Shown: positions 39,088 through 47,542 of the stretch, piece by piece
How the letters are laid out: the number at the start of each line of letters is the position of its first letter
Numbering within the stretch: position 1 is the stretch's first letter
Translations under genes and position numbers: made by a program
The notes under the pieces: generated by a model
What the model was told of the DNA's origin: nothing
What the model saw: only the letters and a program-made list of their open reading frames with translations
Database searches by the model: none
Source: Sinorhizobium sojae CCBAU 05684
Lineage (GTDB): Bacteria; Pseudomonadota; Alphaproteobacteria; Rhizobiales; Rhizobiaceae
Direction: 5' to 3'
Length of the DNA: 64,000 nucleotides
Assembly: GCF_002288525.1 (NCBI RefSeq)
Contig: NZ_CP023067.1
Span: 434,001-498,000, forward strand

Positions 39088-40521
39088 TCATTCAGCCCGA
39101 AGCACCTTGTCCGGGTTCATGATTCCGGCCGGATCGAAAGCATGTTTGATCCGACGCATCAGCTCGATTTCGATCGGAGAACGGATCGCAGCGAGTTCGT
39201 CGCGCTTCAGTTGGCCGATGCCGTGTTCGGCCGAAATCGAGCCGTCATATTTCAGCACGACGGCGTGCACGATCGCGTTCATCTCGCGCCAGCGATCGAG
39301 GAAGGCGCGGGTGTCGGCGCCGACCGGCTGGGAAATGTTGTAGTGGATGTTGCCGTCGCCCATATGGCCGAAAGCACAGATGCGGGCGCCGGGCATCGCT
39401 TTCAGGACGGCCGCATCGGCCTCCGCCATGAAGGCGGGAATGCTCGATACGGGGACGGAGACATCGTGCTTGATCGAGCCGCCCTCGGGCTTCTGCGCTG
39501 GCGACATGCTCTCGCGCATGTGCCACAGCGCCTTGCTCTGCGCTTCGCTCCGGGCGACGACGGCATTCTCGACGAGCCCGTCTCCGATGCCGGCTTCCAG
39601 CACGCTTTGCACCATCCGATCTGCGCTTTCGGCGGAGTCCGAGGTGGAGATGTCGATCAGCGCATACCAGGGATGAACTGACCCCATCGGATCCCGCACG
39701 CCTGGTATATGGCGCGTGGTGAATTCTATGCCGAGCCTCGGCATCAGCTCGAAGCCGGTGAGCGCCGGGCCGCAGAGGCTCGATGCCCGGTCGAAAAGTT
39801 CGAGCGCATCCTCGACGCTCGCCAGTCCGGCAAAAGCCACCTGGTGGCCGCGCGGTTTCGGGAAAAGCTTCAGCACGGCGCCGGTGATCACGCCGAGTGT
39901 CCCTTCCGCGCCAATGAAGAGGTCGCGCAGATCGTAGCCGGTATTGTCCTTCTTGAGCCGGCGGAGACCATCCCATACCTCGCCGGTCGGAAGCACGACC
40001 TCGAGCCCCAGGCAGAGCTGGCGCATATTGCCGTAGGCGAGCACCGCCGCGCCGCCGGCATTGGTGGAGAGATTGCCGCCGATCCGTGCCGACCCCTCCG
40101 ATCCGAGCGACAAGGGAAAGAGTCGGTCGACGCCGTCGGCGGCCTTCTGAATATCGGCGAGGATGCAGCCGGCATCGGCAACGATGACATTGCCCACGGG
40201 ATCGATATCCCGGATCCGGTTCAGCCGTTCGAGTGACAGGACGACGTCCGCCTTGTCTTCGCGCGGAACCCCGCCCGCCACATGTCCGGTATTTCCGCCC
40301 TGCGGTACGATCGCCGTTCGGGTGTCAGTCGCGATCCGCAGGATGCGGGAGACTTCGTCGACGGAGCCGGGCTTCAGCACGAGCGGCGTGGTGCCGCGAT
40401 AGAGCCCGCGCGATTCAGCGAGATAGGGCGCAACCTCCCCTGCGCCCGTCAGGGCATTGTCGGGGCCGACGATGTCGGTGAAGGAGGCGATCAGTTCGGG
40501 AGAAGGAATTACGCTTGTCAT
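39088..40521 (-). CDS. FAD-linked 2-hydroxyacid dehydrogenase (GlcD/D2HGDH-like)
   Basis: 477 residues with the FAD_binding_4 domain (AIVPQGGNTGHVAGGVP) and a C-terminal FAD-oxidase domain with ICAFGHMGDGNIHYNIS and SAEHGIGQLKRDEL. The layout fits D-2-hydroxyglutarate or D-lactate type dehydrogenases; the substrate cannot be fixed from sequence. The start is ATG 40521, 18 bp after the TsaC gene stop on the same strand, so the two are probably cotranscribed. Confidence 0.88.
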   Translation of the reverse strand: MTSVIPSPELIASFTDIVGPDNALTGAGEVAPYLAESRGLYRGTTPLVLKPGSVDEVSRILRIATDTRTAIVPQGGNTGHVAGGVPREDKADVVLSLERLNRIRDIDPVGNVIVADAGCILADIQKAADGVDRLFPLSLGSEGSARIGGNLSTNAGGAAVLAYGNMRQLCLGLEVVLPTGEVWDGLRRLKKDNTGYDLRDLFIGAEGTLGVITGAVLKLFPKPRGHQVAFAGLASVEDALELFDRASSLCGPALTGFELMPRLGIEFTTRHIPGVRDPMGSVHPWYALIDISTSDSAESADRMVQSVLEAGIGDGLVENAVVARSEAQSKALWHMRESMSPAQKPEGGSIKHDVSVPVSSIPAFMAEADAAVLKAMPGARICAFGHMGDGNIHYNISQPVGADTRAFLDRWREMNAIVHAVVLKYDGSISAEHGIGQLKRDELAAIRSPIEIELMRRIKHAFDPAGIMNPDKVLRAE

Positions 40522-40538
40522 GACCCCTGCCTCGATGG

Positions 40539-41513
40539 TCAGCCTCTGGGCGCGGCCGCCCGCTGCAGGCGGTCGATGATGGCTTCGCCCAACCCTTCGC
40601 TCGGGATCGGCCCGAATGCAATCGTGGCGGCGCCGCTCGCGTCCGCCTTCTTCATGTAGTCGAAAAGATTGGCGGCCGCCTCGCGGAGATTGCCGGCCGG
40701 GCTCAGGTCGAGCACCATCGCCGCCTCACTCTCGCCGGGAAGCGGTCTGCCGCCGAAGCGGACGAGCGCTTCTCCCTTGCCGACGTCCTTTGCATCGAGC
40801 CGCACCGCAGCACCCGGCGCATAATGCGAGGCGAGCATGCCAGGCGCCTCGATGGTCGCGCCGGCGCCTTCCGGGCGCTCCACCACCAGGCCCGTCACAG
40901 CCTCGATCTCCGCCGCATCGAGCCCGCCCGGCCGGAGCAGCCGGAGCCTCTCTTCCTCGACCTTGATGATCGTCGACTCGAGGCCAATCTCGGCCGGGCC
41001 CGCGTCAAGGATGAGTTTCAGCTTCGATCCGAGATCCGCCTGCACATGGGCCGCGCTGGTCGGGCTGATCCTGCCAGAGGTGTTGGCGCTTGGCGCCGCC
41101 AGCGGCCGCCCGAAGCGCGCGATCACGCGGCGCGAGAAGCCCTCAGGCATGCGCAGGCCGAGCGTGTCGAGACCGGCGGAGGCGAGCGCATGCACGCTGC
41201 TTTTCGGCCGCTGCGGCAGGATCAGCGTCAGCGGACCGGGCCAGAAGGCCTCCGCCAGTTGCCGCGAAACCGCATCGAAGACCACATGCTCCTCAGCCAT
41301 CGCCGTGTCCGAGACATGGCAGATCAGCGGATTGAAACGGGGCCGGCCCTTCATCTCGTAGATTCGGCTGATAGCCTCTGCATTGGTCGCATCCGCCGCC
41401 AGGCCGTAGACTGTTTCGGTCGGGATCGCGACGGGCTCGCCTGCGGAAAGCACCGCACAGGCCGTCTCGATCGCCCGGTCGGGTTCGCTGCGCGTGTCGA
41501 TGATTTCGGCCAT
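40539..41513 (-). CDS. tsaC: L-threonylcarbamoyladenylate synthase, Sua5-type
   Basis: 324 residues: the YrdC domain (LSAGEPVAIPTETVYGLAAD, KGRPRFNPLICHVS, and PSANTSGRISPTSAAHV) occupies about 1-205, and a Sua5 C-terminal domain follows (ETP... region with a hydrophobic end). It makes threonylcarbamoyl-AMP for t6A modification of tRNAs. Sua5 forms are longer than TsaC/YrdC and this one has the Sua5 length. A RIME-like mosaic lies directly upstream at 41541. Confidence 0.93.
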   Translation of the reverse strand: MAEIIDTRSEPDRAIETACAVLSAGEPVAIPTETVYGLAADATNAEAISRIYEMKGRPRFNPLICHVSDTAMAEEHVVFDAVSRQLAEAFWPGPLTLILPQRPKSSVHALASAGLDTLGLRMPEGFSRRVIARFGRPLAAPSANTSGRISPTSAAHVQADLGSKLKLILDAGPAEIGLESTIIKVEEERLRLLRPGGLDAAEIEAVTGLVVERPEGAGATIEAPGMLASHYAPGAAVRLDAKDVGKGEALVRFGGRPLPGESEAAMVLDLSPAGNLREAAANLFDYMKKADASGAATIAFGPIPSEGLGEAIIDRLQRAAAPRG

Positions 41514-41540
41514 GGGCGTTCGTCTTCCTTTCCGCAGCTT

Positions 41541-41712
41541 CCTACTGCATGTTTCCTTGAATCGGAACCGATTTGAGGAAACATGCAGCGATTCAAAGTG
41601 CTATAGCGGCCTTTTTTTTGCGCGTCTTTTCAGACGCGCAAAGGTCGCTGCAACTCTTTAAATCTGCGCATCGAGCTTTCCGAAAATCGGGTACGACTTT
41701 CGGGCCGATGCG
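41541..41712. repeat. Mosaic of RIME-like palindromes, three hairpins
   Basis: The best-preserved repeat of the window. Palindrome 1: CTGCATGTTTCCT (41545) and AGGAAACATGCAG (41576-41588), with inner AATCGG/CCGATT. Palindrome 2: TTTGCGCGTCT (41617) and AGACGCGCAAA (41632-41642). Palindrome 3: CGCATCG (41667) and CGATGCG (41706-41712) enclosing CCGAAA/TTTCGG. The third unit is a different module from the first two and it directly abuts the stop codon of the hypothetical gene. This tandem of modules is what 'mosaic element' means in RIME. It lies upstream of tsaC. Confidence 0.8.
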
Positions 41713-42309
41713 CTAGAGACTGCGTATGATCTTGCGCAGCGCCTCGTCGCGTGCGCCAAGCATGAGCACGTTCTTCAGCGCCACCTTCGGGTCCTGCGTA
41801 CGGAAGATCAGGCCGTTGCCGCGCACATTGCGGTTGACGACCATCCGCCCTTCGTCCGTGCCGGGCTCGATGGCAACGGCAAAATACATGCGCGAATACC
41901 CGGCCTGGATCCGGTCGAAGAAGTGCGTCTCGTCGCCGAGATCGGAAAAGAAATTGGCGAAATAGAAAGCCCAGGTCACGTCTTGCGATCGAGCGAGCCG
42001 GGTCGTAGCGGCCGTCACGTGGCAATAGCCAAGATGCGGGCTCGCGGCGAGCGTCCGGTGAAAGATCATCTTCGGGAAATTGATCGAGGCGTGAAAGCTG
42101 TTGATCCGCCTGTAAGTCGCTTCTCCCGCGGCGGTCAGCTTGCGTCCGGTCTTCTCCGCCACCTCCTCATAGCTCAGATAGCGCCGCTGCTCGGGCGTTT
42201 GGCGCCGTCGCTCGATGCGGCCGGTTCGCAGGAACTCGGTGTGGACGGCCGCTTTTGTCACCGGTGACGGCGCCTTTTCAGAGGCGTCGTAATATCTGAG
42301 CTTTGCCAT
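41713..42309 (-). CDS. Conserved hypothetical protein
   Basis: 198 residues from ATG 42309 (MAKLRYYDASEKAPSPVTKA). No family was identified with confidence; segments such as SFHASINFPKMIFHRTLAAS and VTWAFYFANFFSDLGDETH are distinctive and the composition looks coding throughout. Ends in LRKIIRSL. It lies between the riboswitch-controlled locus (divergent) and the repeat upstream of tsaC. Confidence 0.7.
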   Translation of the reverse strand: MAKLRYYDASEKAPSPVTKAAVHTEFLRTGRIERRRQTPEQRRYLSYEEVAEKTGRKLTAAGEATYRRINSFHASINFPKMIFHRTLAASPHLGYCHVTAATTRLARSQDVTWAFYFANFFSDLGDETHFFDRIQAGYSRMYFAVAIEPGTDEGRMVVNRNVRGNGLIFRTQDPKVALKNVLMLGARDEALRKIIRSL

Positions 42310-42528
42310 CGACCTCTGCGCGCCTTCGCGAAAAAAGCGGGGTTGAACCGTCGTCGGACGCTAAACCATCAGGGTTAACAGAGTATTTTTCGTACCTTCT
42401 GCGCTAGGCTCGTTCACAGGCCTCGTCGCAAACGGGATGCTTGCTTTCGCGCTTGGGCAGGCGCTGACGAAAAAATTATCAGTCGACCAGCAATTGCCCT
42501 ATCGCCTTGTTTATTATGGAGAAAAACA

Positions 42529-42615
42529 ATGTGTTCGTCACAAAGTGCCGCGGCAAGGGGTCTGTCGTCTTTCCAGAATGGAATGTCGTTTATCGGCACT
42601 TGTGCGGGCTGCTAG
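42529..42615 (+). CDS. Possible 28-residue leader ORF before the cobalamin riboswitch
   Basis: ATG at 42529 with GGAG eight bases upstream, encoding MCSSQSAAARGLSSFQNGMS and ending in TCAGC then TAG, 20 bases before the riboswitch. A leader role is speculation. The rest of 42310-42634 has no gene. Confidence 0.3.
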   Translation: MCSSQSAAARGLSSFQNGMSFIGTCAGC

Positions 42616-42634
42616 ACCGCTTAGATGGGGACAC

Positions 42635-42808
42635 TCGAGGTGCCGCCCTGAGCGGGGCGGAGAATTGGGAAGCCGGTCAAATCCCGGCGCTGCCCCCGCA
42701 ACGGTGGTGGAGTGAGGCCACGGCACCAAGCCACTGGACGTCAATGTCCGGGAAGGCGCCGGGGCGGGTCCTTCGCGGGACGGCTCCAGAGCCCGGAAAC
42801 CAGCCTTG
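42635..42808 (+). promoter_or_regulatory. Cobalamin (B12) riboswitch
   Basis: The aptamer landmarks are in order: GGTGCCG at 42639-42645; GGGAAGCCGGT with AAATCCCGGC and GCTGCCCCCGCAACGGT at 42667-42705; and the B12-box-like GAGCCCGGAAACCAGCC at 42789-42805. It precedes the Rieske oxygenase start by about 120 bases. Downstream, AACAGG and CCTGTT can pair in the expression platform near the start region. In the family, adenosylcobalamin binding normally lowers expression of the downstream genes. Confidence 0.93.
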
Positions 42809-42925
42809 AGCACATCGACCGTAACAGGTTGCGGCGGGCAGCCGGACGGAGCCATGGCGCACGGCCTGTTGCCGTGGGCGGTTCCTGTCCTGCCTCTCCG
42901 AATCATGGCGAACGAGGATATGGGC

Positions 42926-44170
42926 ATGGACATTCAGAGCGAAATGCTGCGCAAGCTGAAGACCCGTCGCGAAGGCTATAGCCTCGACCGGGACTTCTAT
43001 ATCGATCCCGACTATTATCGTCAGGATCTGGAAAACATCTGGTACAAGGATTGGCTTTTCATCGGCCACGATTGCGAGATCCCGCGGGCCGGCAACTATT
43101 TCACGGTGCAGGTCGGCGACTATCCGATCGTCATCGTTCGCGACCGGCAGGGAACGATCCGGGCGCTCCATAATTCCTGCCGCCATCGCGGCTCGCGCGT
43201 CTGCACGCAGCACAAGGGCTCTTCGGCCAAGCTCGTTTGTCCCTACCATCAATGGACCTACGAGCTGGACGGAAAGCTGCTATTCGCGCGGCAGATGCCG
43301 GACGGCTTCGATCTGGCGGCGCACAGCCTGAAGCCGGTGCATTGCGAGACCGTCGGCGGCTACATCTTCATCAGCCTTGCCGACGAGCCGATGAATTTCC
43401 AGCCGTTCCGCGACGTGGCTTCCGGCTACCTTGCGCCGCATCGTATCGGCGAGACGAAGGTCGCCTTCGAAAGCACGATCATCGAGAAGGGCAATTGGAA
43501 GCTCGTCTGGGAGAACAACCGGGAGTGCTACCACTGCGCGGCCAATCATCCCGAGCTGTGCCGCACCTATCCCGAAGCGCCGACGGTGACGGGGGTGCAT
43601 GGCGCGATGAATGATCCGGAGATCAACGCCCATTGGCAAAAATGCGAGGCGGCCGGCCTGCCGAGCGCCTTCAAGATCGGATCGGCCGGGCAGTTCCGCA
43701 TGACACGCATGCCGCTGATCAACGGTGCCGAGAGTTACACCATGTCGGGTCAGAGGGCCGTGGAAAAGCCGCTTTCCTCCGACGCGAGGACAGGCGGCAT
43801 CGGCACATTGCTGCTCTTCCATTATCCGACGACGTGGAACCATATTCTCGGTGACCATGCGATCACCTTCCGCGTGCTGCCCCTCGGCCCCGAAACAACC
43901 CAGGTGACGACCAAGTGGCTCGTCAACAAGGAGGCGGTCGAAGGCGTCGACTATAAGCTTGACGACCTCATCCATGTCTGGACCGAGACCAACGATCAGG
44001 ACCGCCAGATCGTCGAGGAGAACGCCTTCGGCATCCGCTCGCCGGCTTACCAGCCGGGTCCCTATTCGGTCGAGCACGAGGGCGGCGTGATGCAATTCGT
44101 CGAATGGTATTCACGCTACATGCTTGAGCGCCTTGAGCGCGGCGCAACGCCTCTTTCGCGGGTGGCATGA
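42926..44170 (+). CDS. gbcA: Rieske oxygenase, glycine betaine demethylase (GbcA) type
   Basis: 414 residues from the ATG at 42926, eight bases after GAGG; ATGs at 42905 and 42920 and a TTG inside the riboswitch are less likely starts. Rieske ligands are Cys85, His87, Cys105 and His108 (SCRHRGSR and CPYHQW). The mononuclear iron His203 and His208 lie in ENNRECYHCAANHPELC. Family: quaternary-amine demethylases such as GbcA, which oxidise glycine betaine to dimethylglycine and formaldehyde. Stachydrine demethylase-like or another betaine is possible. The gene follows the B12 riboswitch and overlaps the reductase gene by 4 bp (ATGA). Confidence 0.88.
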   Translation: MDIQSEMLRKLKTRREGYSLDRDFYIDPDYYRQDLENIWYKDWLFIGHDCEIPRAGNYFTVQVGDYPIVIVRDRQGTIRALHNSCRHRGSRVCTQHKGSSAKLVCPYHQWTYELDGKLLFARQMPDGFDLAAHSLKPVHCETVGGYIFISLADEPMNFQPFRDVASGYLAPHRIGETKVAFESTIIEKGNWKLVWENNRECYHCAANHPELCRTYPEAPTVTGVHGAMNDPEINAHWQKCEAAGLPSAFKIGSAGQFRMTRMPLINGAESYTMSGQRAVEKPLSSDARTGGIGTLLLFHYPTTWNHILGDHAITFRVLPLGPETTQVTTKWLVNKEAVEGVDYKLDDLIHVWTETNDQDRQIVEENAFGIRSPAYQPGPYSVEHEGGVMQFVEWYSRYMLERLERGATPLSRVA

Positions 44171-45264
44171 TCATGGAAATGGCCCGTTCCTTCCATCATT
44201 TCGACGAGCTCAGTCCCTGGATCGACCGCCAGCACATGCTCGAATGCATCTCGGTGGTGGCCGAGACGGCGGATGTGATGACCTTCACCTTCCGCTCCGA
44301 CAGGCCGGCCTGGTTCCGCTACCTGCCCGGGCAGTTCGTAACTCTCGAACTGCCCGTCGGGGAGGAGCCGGTGATGCGCACCTATACGCTCTCGTCCTCG
44401 CCGTCGCGGCCGCTCTCCGTTTCGATCACCGCCAAGGCGCAACGGGACAGCATCGGCACCCGCTGGATGTTCGACAATCTGAAGCCGGGCATGGTGCTGA
44501 AGGCGTTCGGTCCGCTCGGCGACTTCAGCTTCGTGCGCCATACGGGCGAAAAATATCTCTTTATCTCAGCCGGCTCGGGCATCACGCCGATGATGTCGAT
44601 GATACGCTGGATGGCGGATTGCGCGCCGGATTCCGATGTCACCTTCATTTCCTGCGCGAGGCGCCCGGAGGATCTCTTGTTCAAGCCGGAACTGGAGATC
44701 CTCGCCCGGCAGATGCCGCATCTCAATCTCGGCTTCCTGGTCGAGGGGCACGAGGCGCGTCATGGTTGGCACGGGCTGCGCGGCCGTATCGACGCCACGA
44801 AGCTGCCGCTGCTCGCGCCGGATTTCCTGGACCGAACGGTCTTCTGCTGCGGTCCCGAGCCCTTCATGCGCGGCGTCCGGGAGATGCTCCAGTCCGTCGG
44901 GTTCGACCTGGCCCGCTACCACCAGGAAAGCTTCCAGCCAGCGGCGGCACCCGCTGCCGAAGAACTCGCCATCCGAGCCGGTGCGCCGGGCGCCGAGGCG
45001 GGAACGTCGAAGGTGATTTTCACCATGAGCGGCAAAGAAGTGGAGGCGATCCCGGGCCAGACCATTCTCCAGACCGCGCGTGCCAACGGCGTCCGGATCG
45101 GAGCTGCTTGCGAAGGTGGCATTTGCGGCACATGCCGGGTGTTGAAGATCGCCGGCGAAGTGGACATGAACCACAATGGCGGCATTCTCGACGATGAGGT
45201 CGAAGAGGGCTACATCCTGGCCTGCTGTTCGCGCCCGCGCGGGGACGTGCAAATCGAGGCGTAG
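44167..45264 (+). CDS. gbcB: Ferredoxin reductase component (GbcB type)
   Basis: 365 residues. A flavin domain (RTYTLSSSPSR at 71-81) and NAD domain (SAGSGITPMMSMI at 135-147) are followed by a linker and a 2Fe-2S ferredoxin domain with Cys315, Cys320, Cys323 and Cys353 or 354 (ACEGGICGTC, ILACC). It supplies NAD(P)H electrons to the Rieske oxygenase. The start ATG is inside the stop of gbcA, so translation is coupled. It is followed by a large inverted repeat at 45289. Confidence 0.88.
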   Translation: MIMEMARSFHHFDELSPWIDRQHMLECISVVAETADVMTFTFRSDRPAWFRYLPGQFVTLELPVGEEPVMRTYTLSSSPSRPLSVSITAKAQRDSIGTRWMFDNLKPGMVLKAFGPLGDFSFVRHTGEKYLFISAGSGITPMMSMIRWMADCAPDSDVTFISCARRPEDLLFKPELEILARQMPHLNLGFLVEGHEARHGWHGLRGRIDATKLPLLAPDFLDRTVFCCGPEPFMRGVREMLQSVGFDLARYHQESFQPAAAPAAEELAIRAGAPGAEAGTSKVIFTMSGKEVEAIPGQTILQTARANGVRIGAACEGGICGTCRVLKIAGEVDMNHNGGILDDEVEEGYILACCSRPRGDVQIEA

Positions 45265-45288
45265 CCGAAGAGCCGACTATTTGGATCC

Positions 45289-45321
45289 TACAGCGCCGTG
45301 GCTCCCGCTATCGGCGCTGTA
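45289..45321. terminator. 10-bp inverted repeat between convergent gbcB and GH25 genes
   Basis: TACAGCGCCG and CGGCGCTGTA (45289-45298, 45312-45321), 13-base loop, framed by direct repeats TTTGGATCC at 45280-45288 and 45327-45335. It could serve both genes as terminator; the flanking repeats suggest a small inserted element. Confidence 0.6.
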
Positions 45322-45451
45322 CGTCTTTGGATCCACGCACTATGCGGGGCTGCGTCCTCAAGCGGTCTAGCGGAAGCACCCTCTCTGCCCGAATCTTATA
45401 GGGGCGAAAGCCGGCAGGGCAGGGGCATTCCCCTGGCTCCCTGATATAAAC

Positions 45452-46525
45452 CTAGCGCCGCTCGGTCCGATTGGGCAGCCGCGCCTCCGCAGCCTTTATG
45501 TCGATCGTGCCGGTGACCGTCGTATCCACGGCCCCGTCGACGCCGCTGCCGGAGCCGCTCTCCGCATCGGCACGGCTGATCAGCAGCGGTTGCGCCAAGG
45601 CGGTGGCGGCTGCGGCGCTTGCGGTCGGTGACATGCCGACGGTCGCCGACGCGACCACGGTCAGCGCCGGCGGCTTTTCCGGTAGCAGATCTCCATGCGG
45701 CCAGATCGTCTTCAGTTGTGCGGCACTCATCGCCGCCACGTTCACGTCGATGTCGTTGAGGGTGCCGGGCACGCGGTAAGGGCAGCGTTTCTTCCCGCAA
45801 TTATGCCCCGACGAGAACTGCCAGAGCGCGTATTCCTCCCAGTTTCCCATCGGAAAGACCTTGCGGATGTCGGGCTTGTAGCGCGCATACCAAAGCGGCA
45901 GGCGGGACAAAAGCCGATGCTTGAAGCGATTGTCGGCAATGTATTTCGCCGTGACATGGTTGGTATAGAGAATGGGATAGCGCCCGGTACGGGCCTTGAT
46001 GTGCCCGGCGAAGATCGCGGCGTCTTCGAGCGACATGAACTGCTCGGGATCGATGCCTTCGATATCGAGGACCATCAATTCGTCTTCGCGCGGATCCGCA
46101 TAGTCGAGGAAGTGGTTTGCCTGGTCGACGGGATTGCCCGGCCGAGCCAGATGATACGCGCCCCAGAGCAGGCCGTGCAAACGGGCGATCATGCGCCGCG
46201 TCTGGTATAGCTCCCGGCTAACCGCATATTTCCGCCACATCGTCTTGCAATGGGCGACCGTGTCGCCGCCGTGGTCGCCGGTGCAGCTGAAGCTTTCGGG
46301 CAGCCCGTCCGAGGCCTTGGCGATGAATCCGGCGATGCGCTTGTCCTTCAGCATCGCTTCCCAGTCGATGCCGTTCAATTCATAGGCATCGATGATGATG
46401 GCGTTCTGCGATTCTTTCCAGGGTTCGGTGTTGGCGGCGCGTGCATTCGCCGCCGCGAAGGTCAGGCCCATCAGGACCGCCAGGCGCAAGATCGTCCCCG
46501 AGATCGAGAGTCCCCGCTTTTCCAT
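45452..46525 (-). CDS. Secreted GH25 lysozyme-like muramidase
   Basis: 357 residues from ATG 46525. Signal peptide (LRLAVLMGLTFAAANARAA) followed by a GH25 domain: AIIIDAYELNGIDWEAML, GFIAKASDG, LLWGAYHLARPG and the catalytic-type LMVLDIEGIDPEQF with Asp and Glu. The C-terminus is Ala/Ser/Thr-rich and poorly conserved. Predicted to cleave peptidoglycan in the periplasm or outside. The open frame continues 117 codons upstream but has no signal and no good start. Confidence 0.87.
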   Translation of the reverse strand: MEKRGLSISGTILRLAVLMGLTFAAANARAANTEPWKESQNAIIIDAYELNGIDWEAMLKDKRIAGFIAKASDGLPESFSCTGDHGGDTVAHCKTMWRKYAVSRELYQTRRMIARLHGLLWGAYHLARPGNPVDQANHFLDYADPREDELMVLDIEGIDPEQFMSLEDAAIFAGHIKARTGRYPILYTNHVTAKYIADNRFKHRLLSRLPLWYARYKPDIRKVFPMGNWEEYALWQFSSGHNCGKKRCPYRVPGTLNDIDVNVAAMSAAQLKTIWPHGDLLPEKPPALTVVASATVGMSPTASAAAATALAQPLLISRADAESGSGSGVDGAVDTTVTGTIDIKAAEARLPNRTERR

Positions 46526-46868
46526 TCTCTGAGATTGCCGACTTCGAGTTAAAAGGTCGTAAATCCCAGCCCCGCCGGCATCCTGCGCGAGACCGTCGCG
46601 CCTGTACACTGACCTATGACTGTAAACGTCGGTCCGTCTCGGCGCAGGATTGCAATGAAAACGGGAAGGGGCAGACAGCGCGACCGCGGAACGAACGGTG
46701 CCACTCATGCGTTTGCGGGTTAAGTCACGGAATCGGGAAGACGCGGCCCGATCACGTAATCCTGAAAGTTCGAGGATGAATCCAGGCGGGAAACTGCACG
46801 CTTTCCTGTTCCAACGCGTGCTCGTATGGCGAGCATATGCACGAGCTCCAACAAACATGGAGGAGAGA
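46526..46868. other. Divergent interval, GH25 and BA14K genes
   Basis: No gene seen; the open frames here are extensions of the two genes. It must hold both promoters. The BA14K ribosome site GGAGGAGAG sits at the right end. Confidence 0.35.
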
Positions 46869-47255
46869 ATGAGCATGACCAGAGGCAGGTGGCTTTCCTG
46901 CGCGGTCGCGGTCCTCGCGTTCGCGGCGTCGGCGGCCCCTTCGCAAGCCTTGACGCCTTTGCCCTCGAAGGTCGTCGTCCAAAGCGACGTGATCGATGCT
47001 CAGATCCGCTTCCGGCGCGGCGATTCCTTCAACGGTTATCGTGGCTACCGGTACTATCGGCCCGGCTACCGCTATTATAGGGGATTGTGGTATCCGAGGG
47101 CGGCGTTCAGGCGTGAGTTCATCCGGCCGCCAATGCGTCTCAACACCCGGCATATCGACTGGTGCTACGATCGCTATCGGTCCTACAGGGCTTCTGACAA
47201 CACTTACCAGCCCTATAATGGCCCGCGCCGGCAATGCTATTCGCCCTATAACTAG
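46869..47255 (+). CDS. BA14K family secreted protein
   Basis: 128 residues from the ATG at 46869 just behind GGAGGAG. A signal peptide (WLSCAVAVLAFAASAAPSQA) precedes a region rich in Tyr, Arg and Gly, then the BA14K motif HIDWCYDRYRSYRASDNTYQ and PYNGPRRQCYSPY with two cysteines. BA14K is named after a Brucella immunoreactive protein; lectin-like activity has been reported in that family. Role here unknown, envelope-located. Confidence 0.88.
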   Translation: MSMTRGRWLSCAVAVLAFAASAAPSQALTPLPSKVVVQSDVIDAQIRFRRGDSFNGYRGYRYYRPGYRYYRGLWYPRAAFRREFIRPPMRLNTRHIDWCYDRYRSYRASDNTYQPYNGPRRQCYSPYN

Positions 47256-47454
47256 AGCGGGATGGGCCTGCACGCGTCCACCCCGCTTCATCTGAAATTC
47301 CTGCGACTGTCATGAGACTATGCTGGCCTCGCAATCAGCTTCAGACTTGGCGGATGTCGGTCGCTCAGCGGCCGTGCTCCATGTTGCGTCGTGGTTTCGA
47401 GTGCGGTGCGGATCGGGATATGCACAGCCCGTGCGACGGCTGCGCAAGTCAACA

Positions 47455-47476
47455 TTGACGTTTACGTAAAAATCAA
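47455..47476. promoter_or_regulatory. Palindromic operator candidate upstream of acyl-CoA dehydrogenase
   Basis: TTGACG directly followed by TTTACGTAAA and then AATCAA makes a 22-bp near-perfect palindrome: the outer TTGA/TCAA and the central ten bases match. It is 67 bases before the acyl-CoA dehydrogenase start. TTTACGTAAA-cored palindromes are reported for MerR-family LiuR and similar regulators of acyl-CoA catabolism; which regulator binds here is unknown. Confidence 0.6.
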
Positions 47477-47542
47477 TAGTGTGCCTGTATGGAGCATGAG
47501 CGAAGCGGTCCCAAGCACTGGCCGCGCGCGAGGAGGAGCAGC

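Noticed and set aside
42806-42925. TTG start of the Rieske oxygenase inside the riboswitch tail
   Set aside because: It would start at the end of the aptamer; the ATG at 42926 has a ribosome site and matches the family N-terminus.
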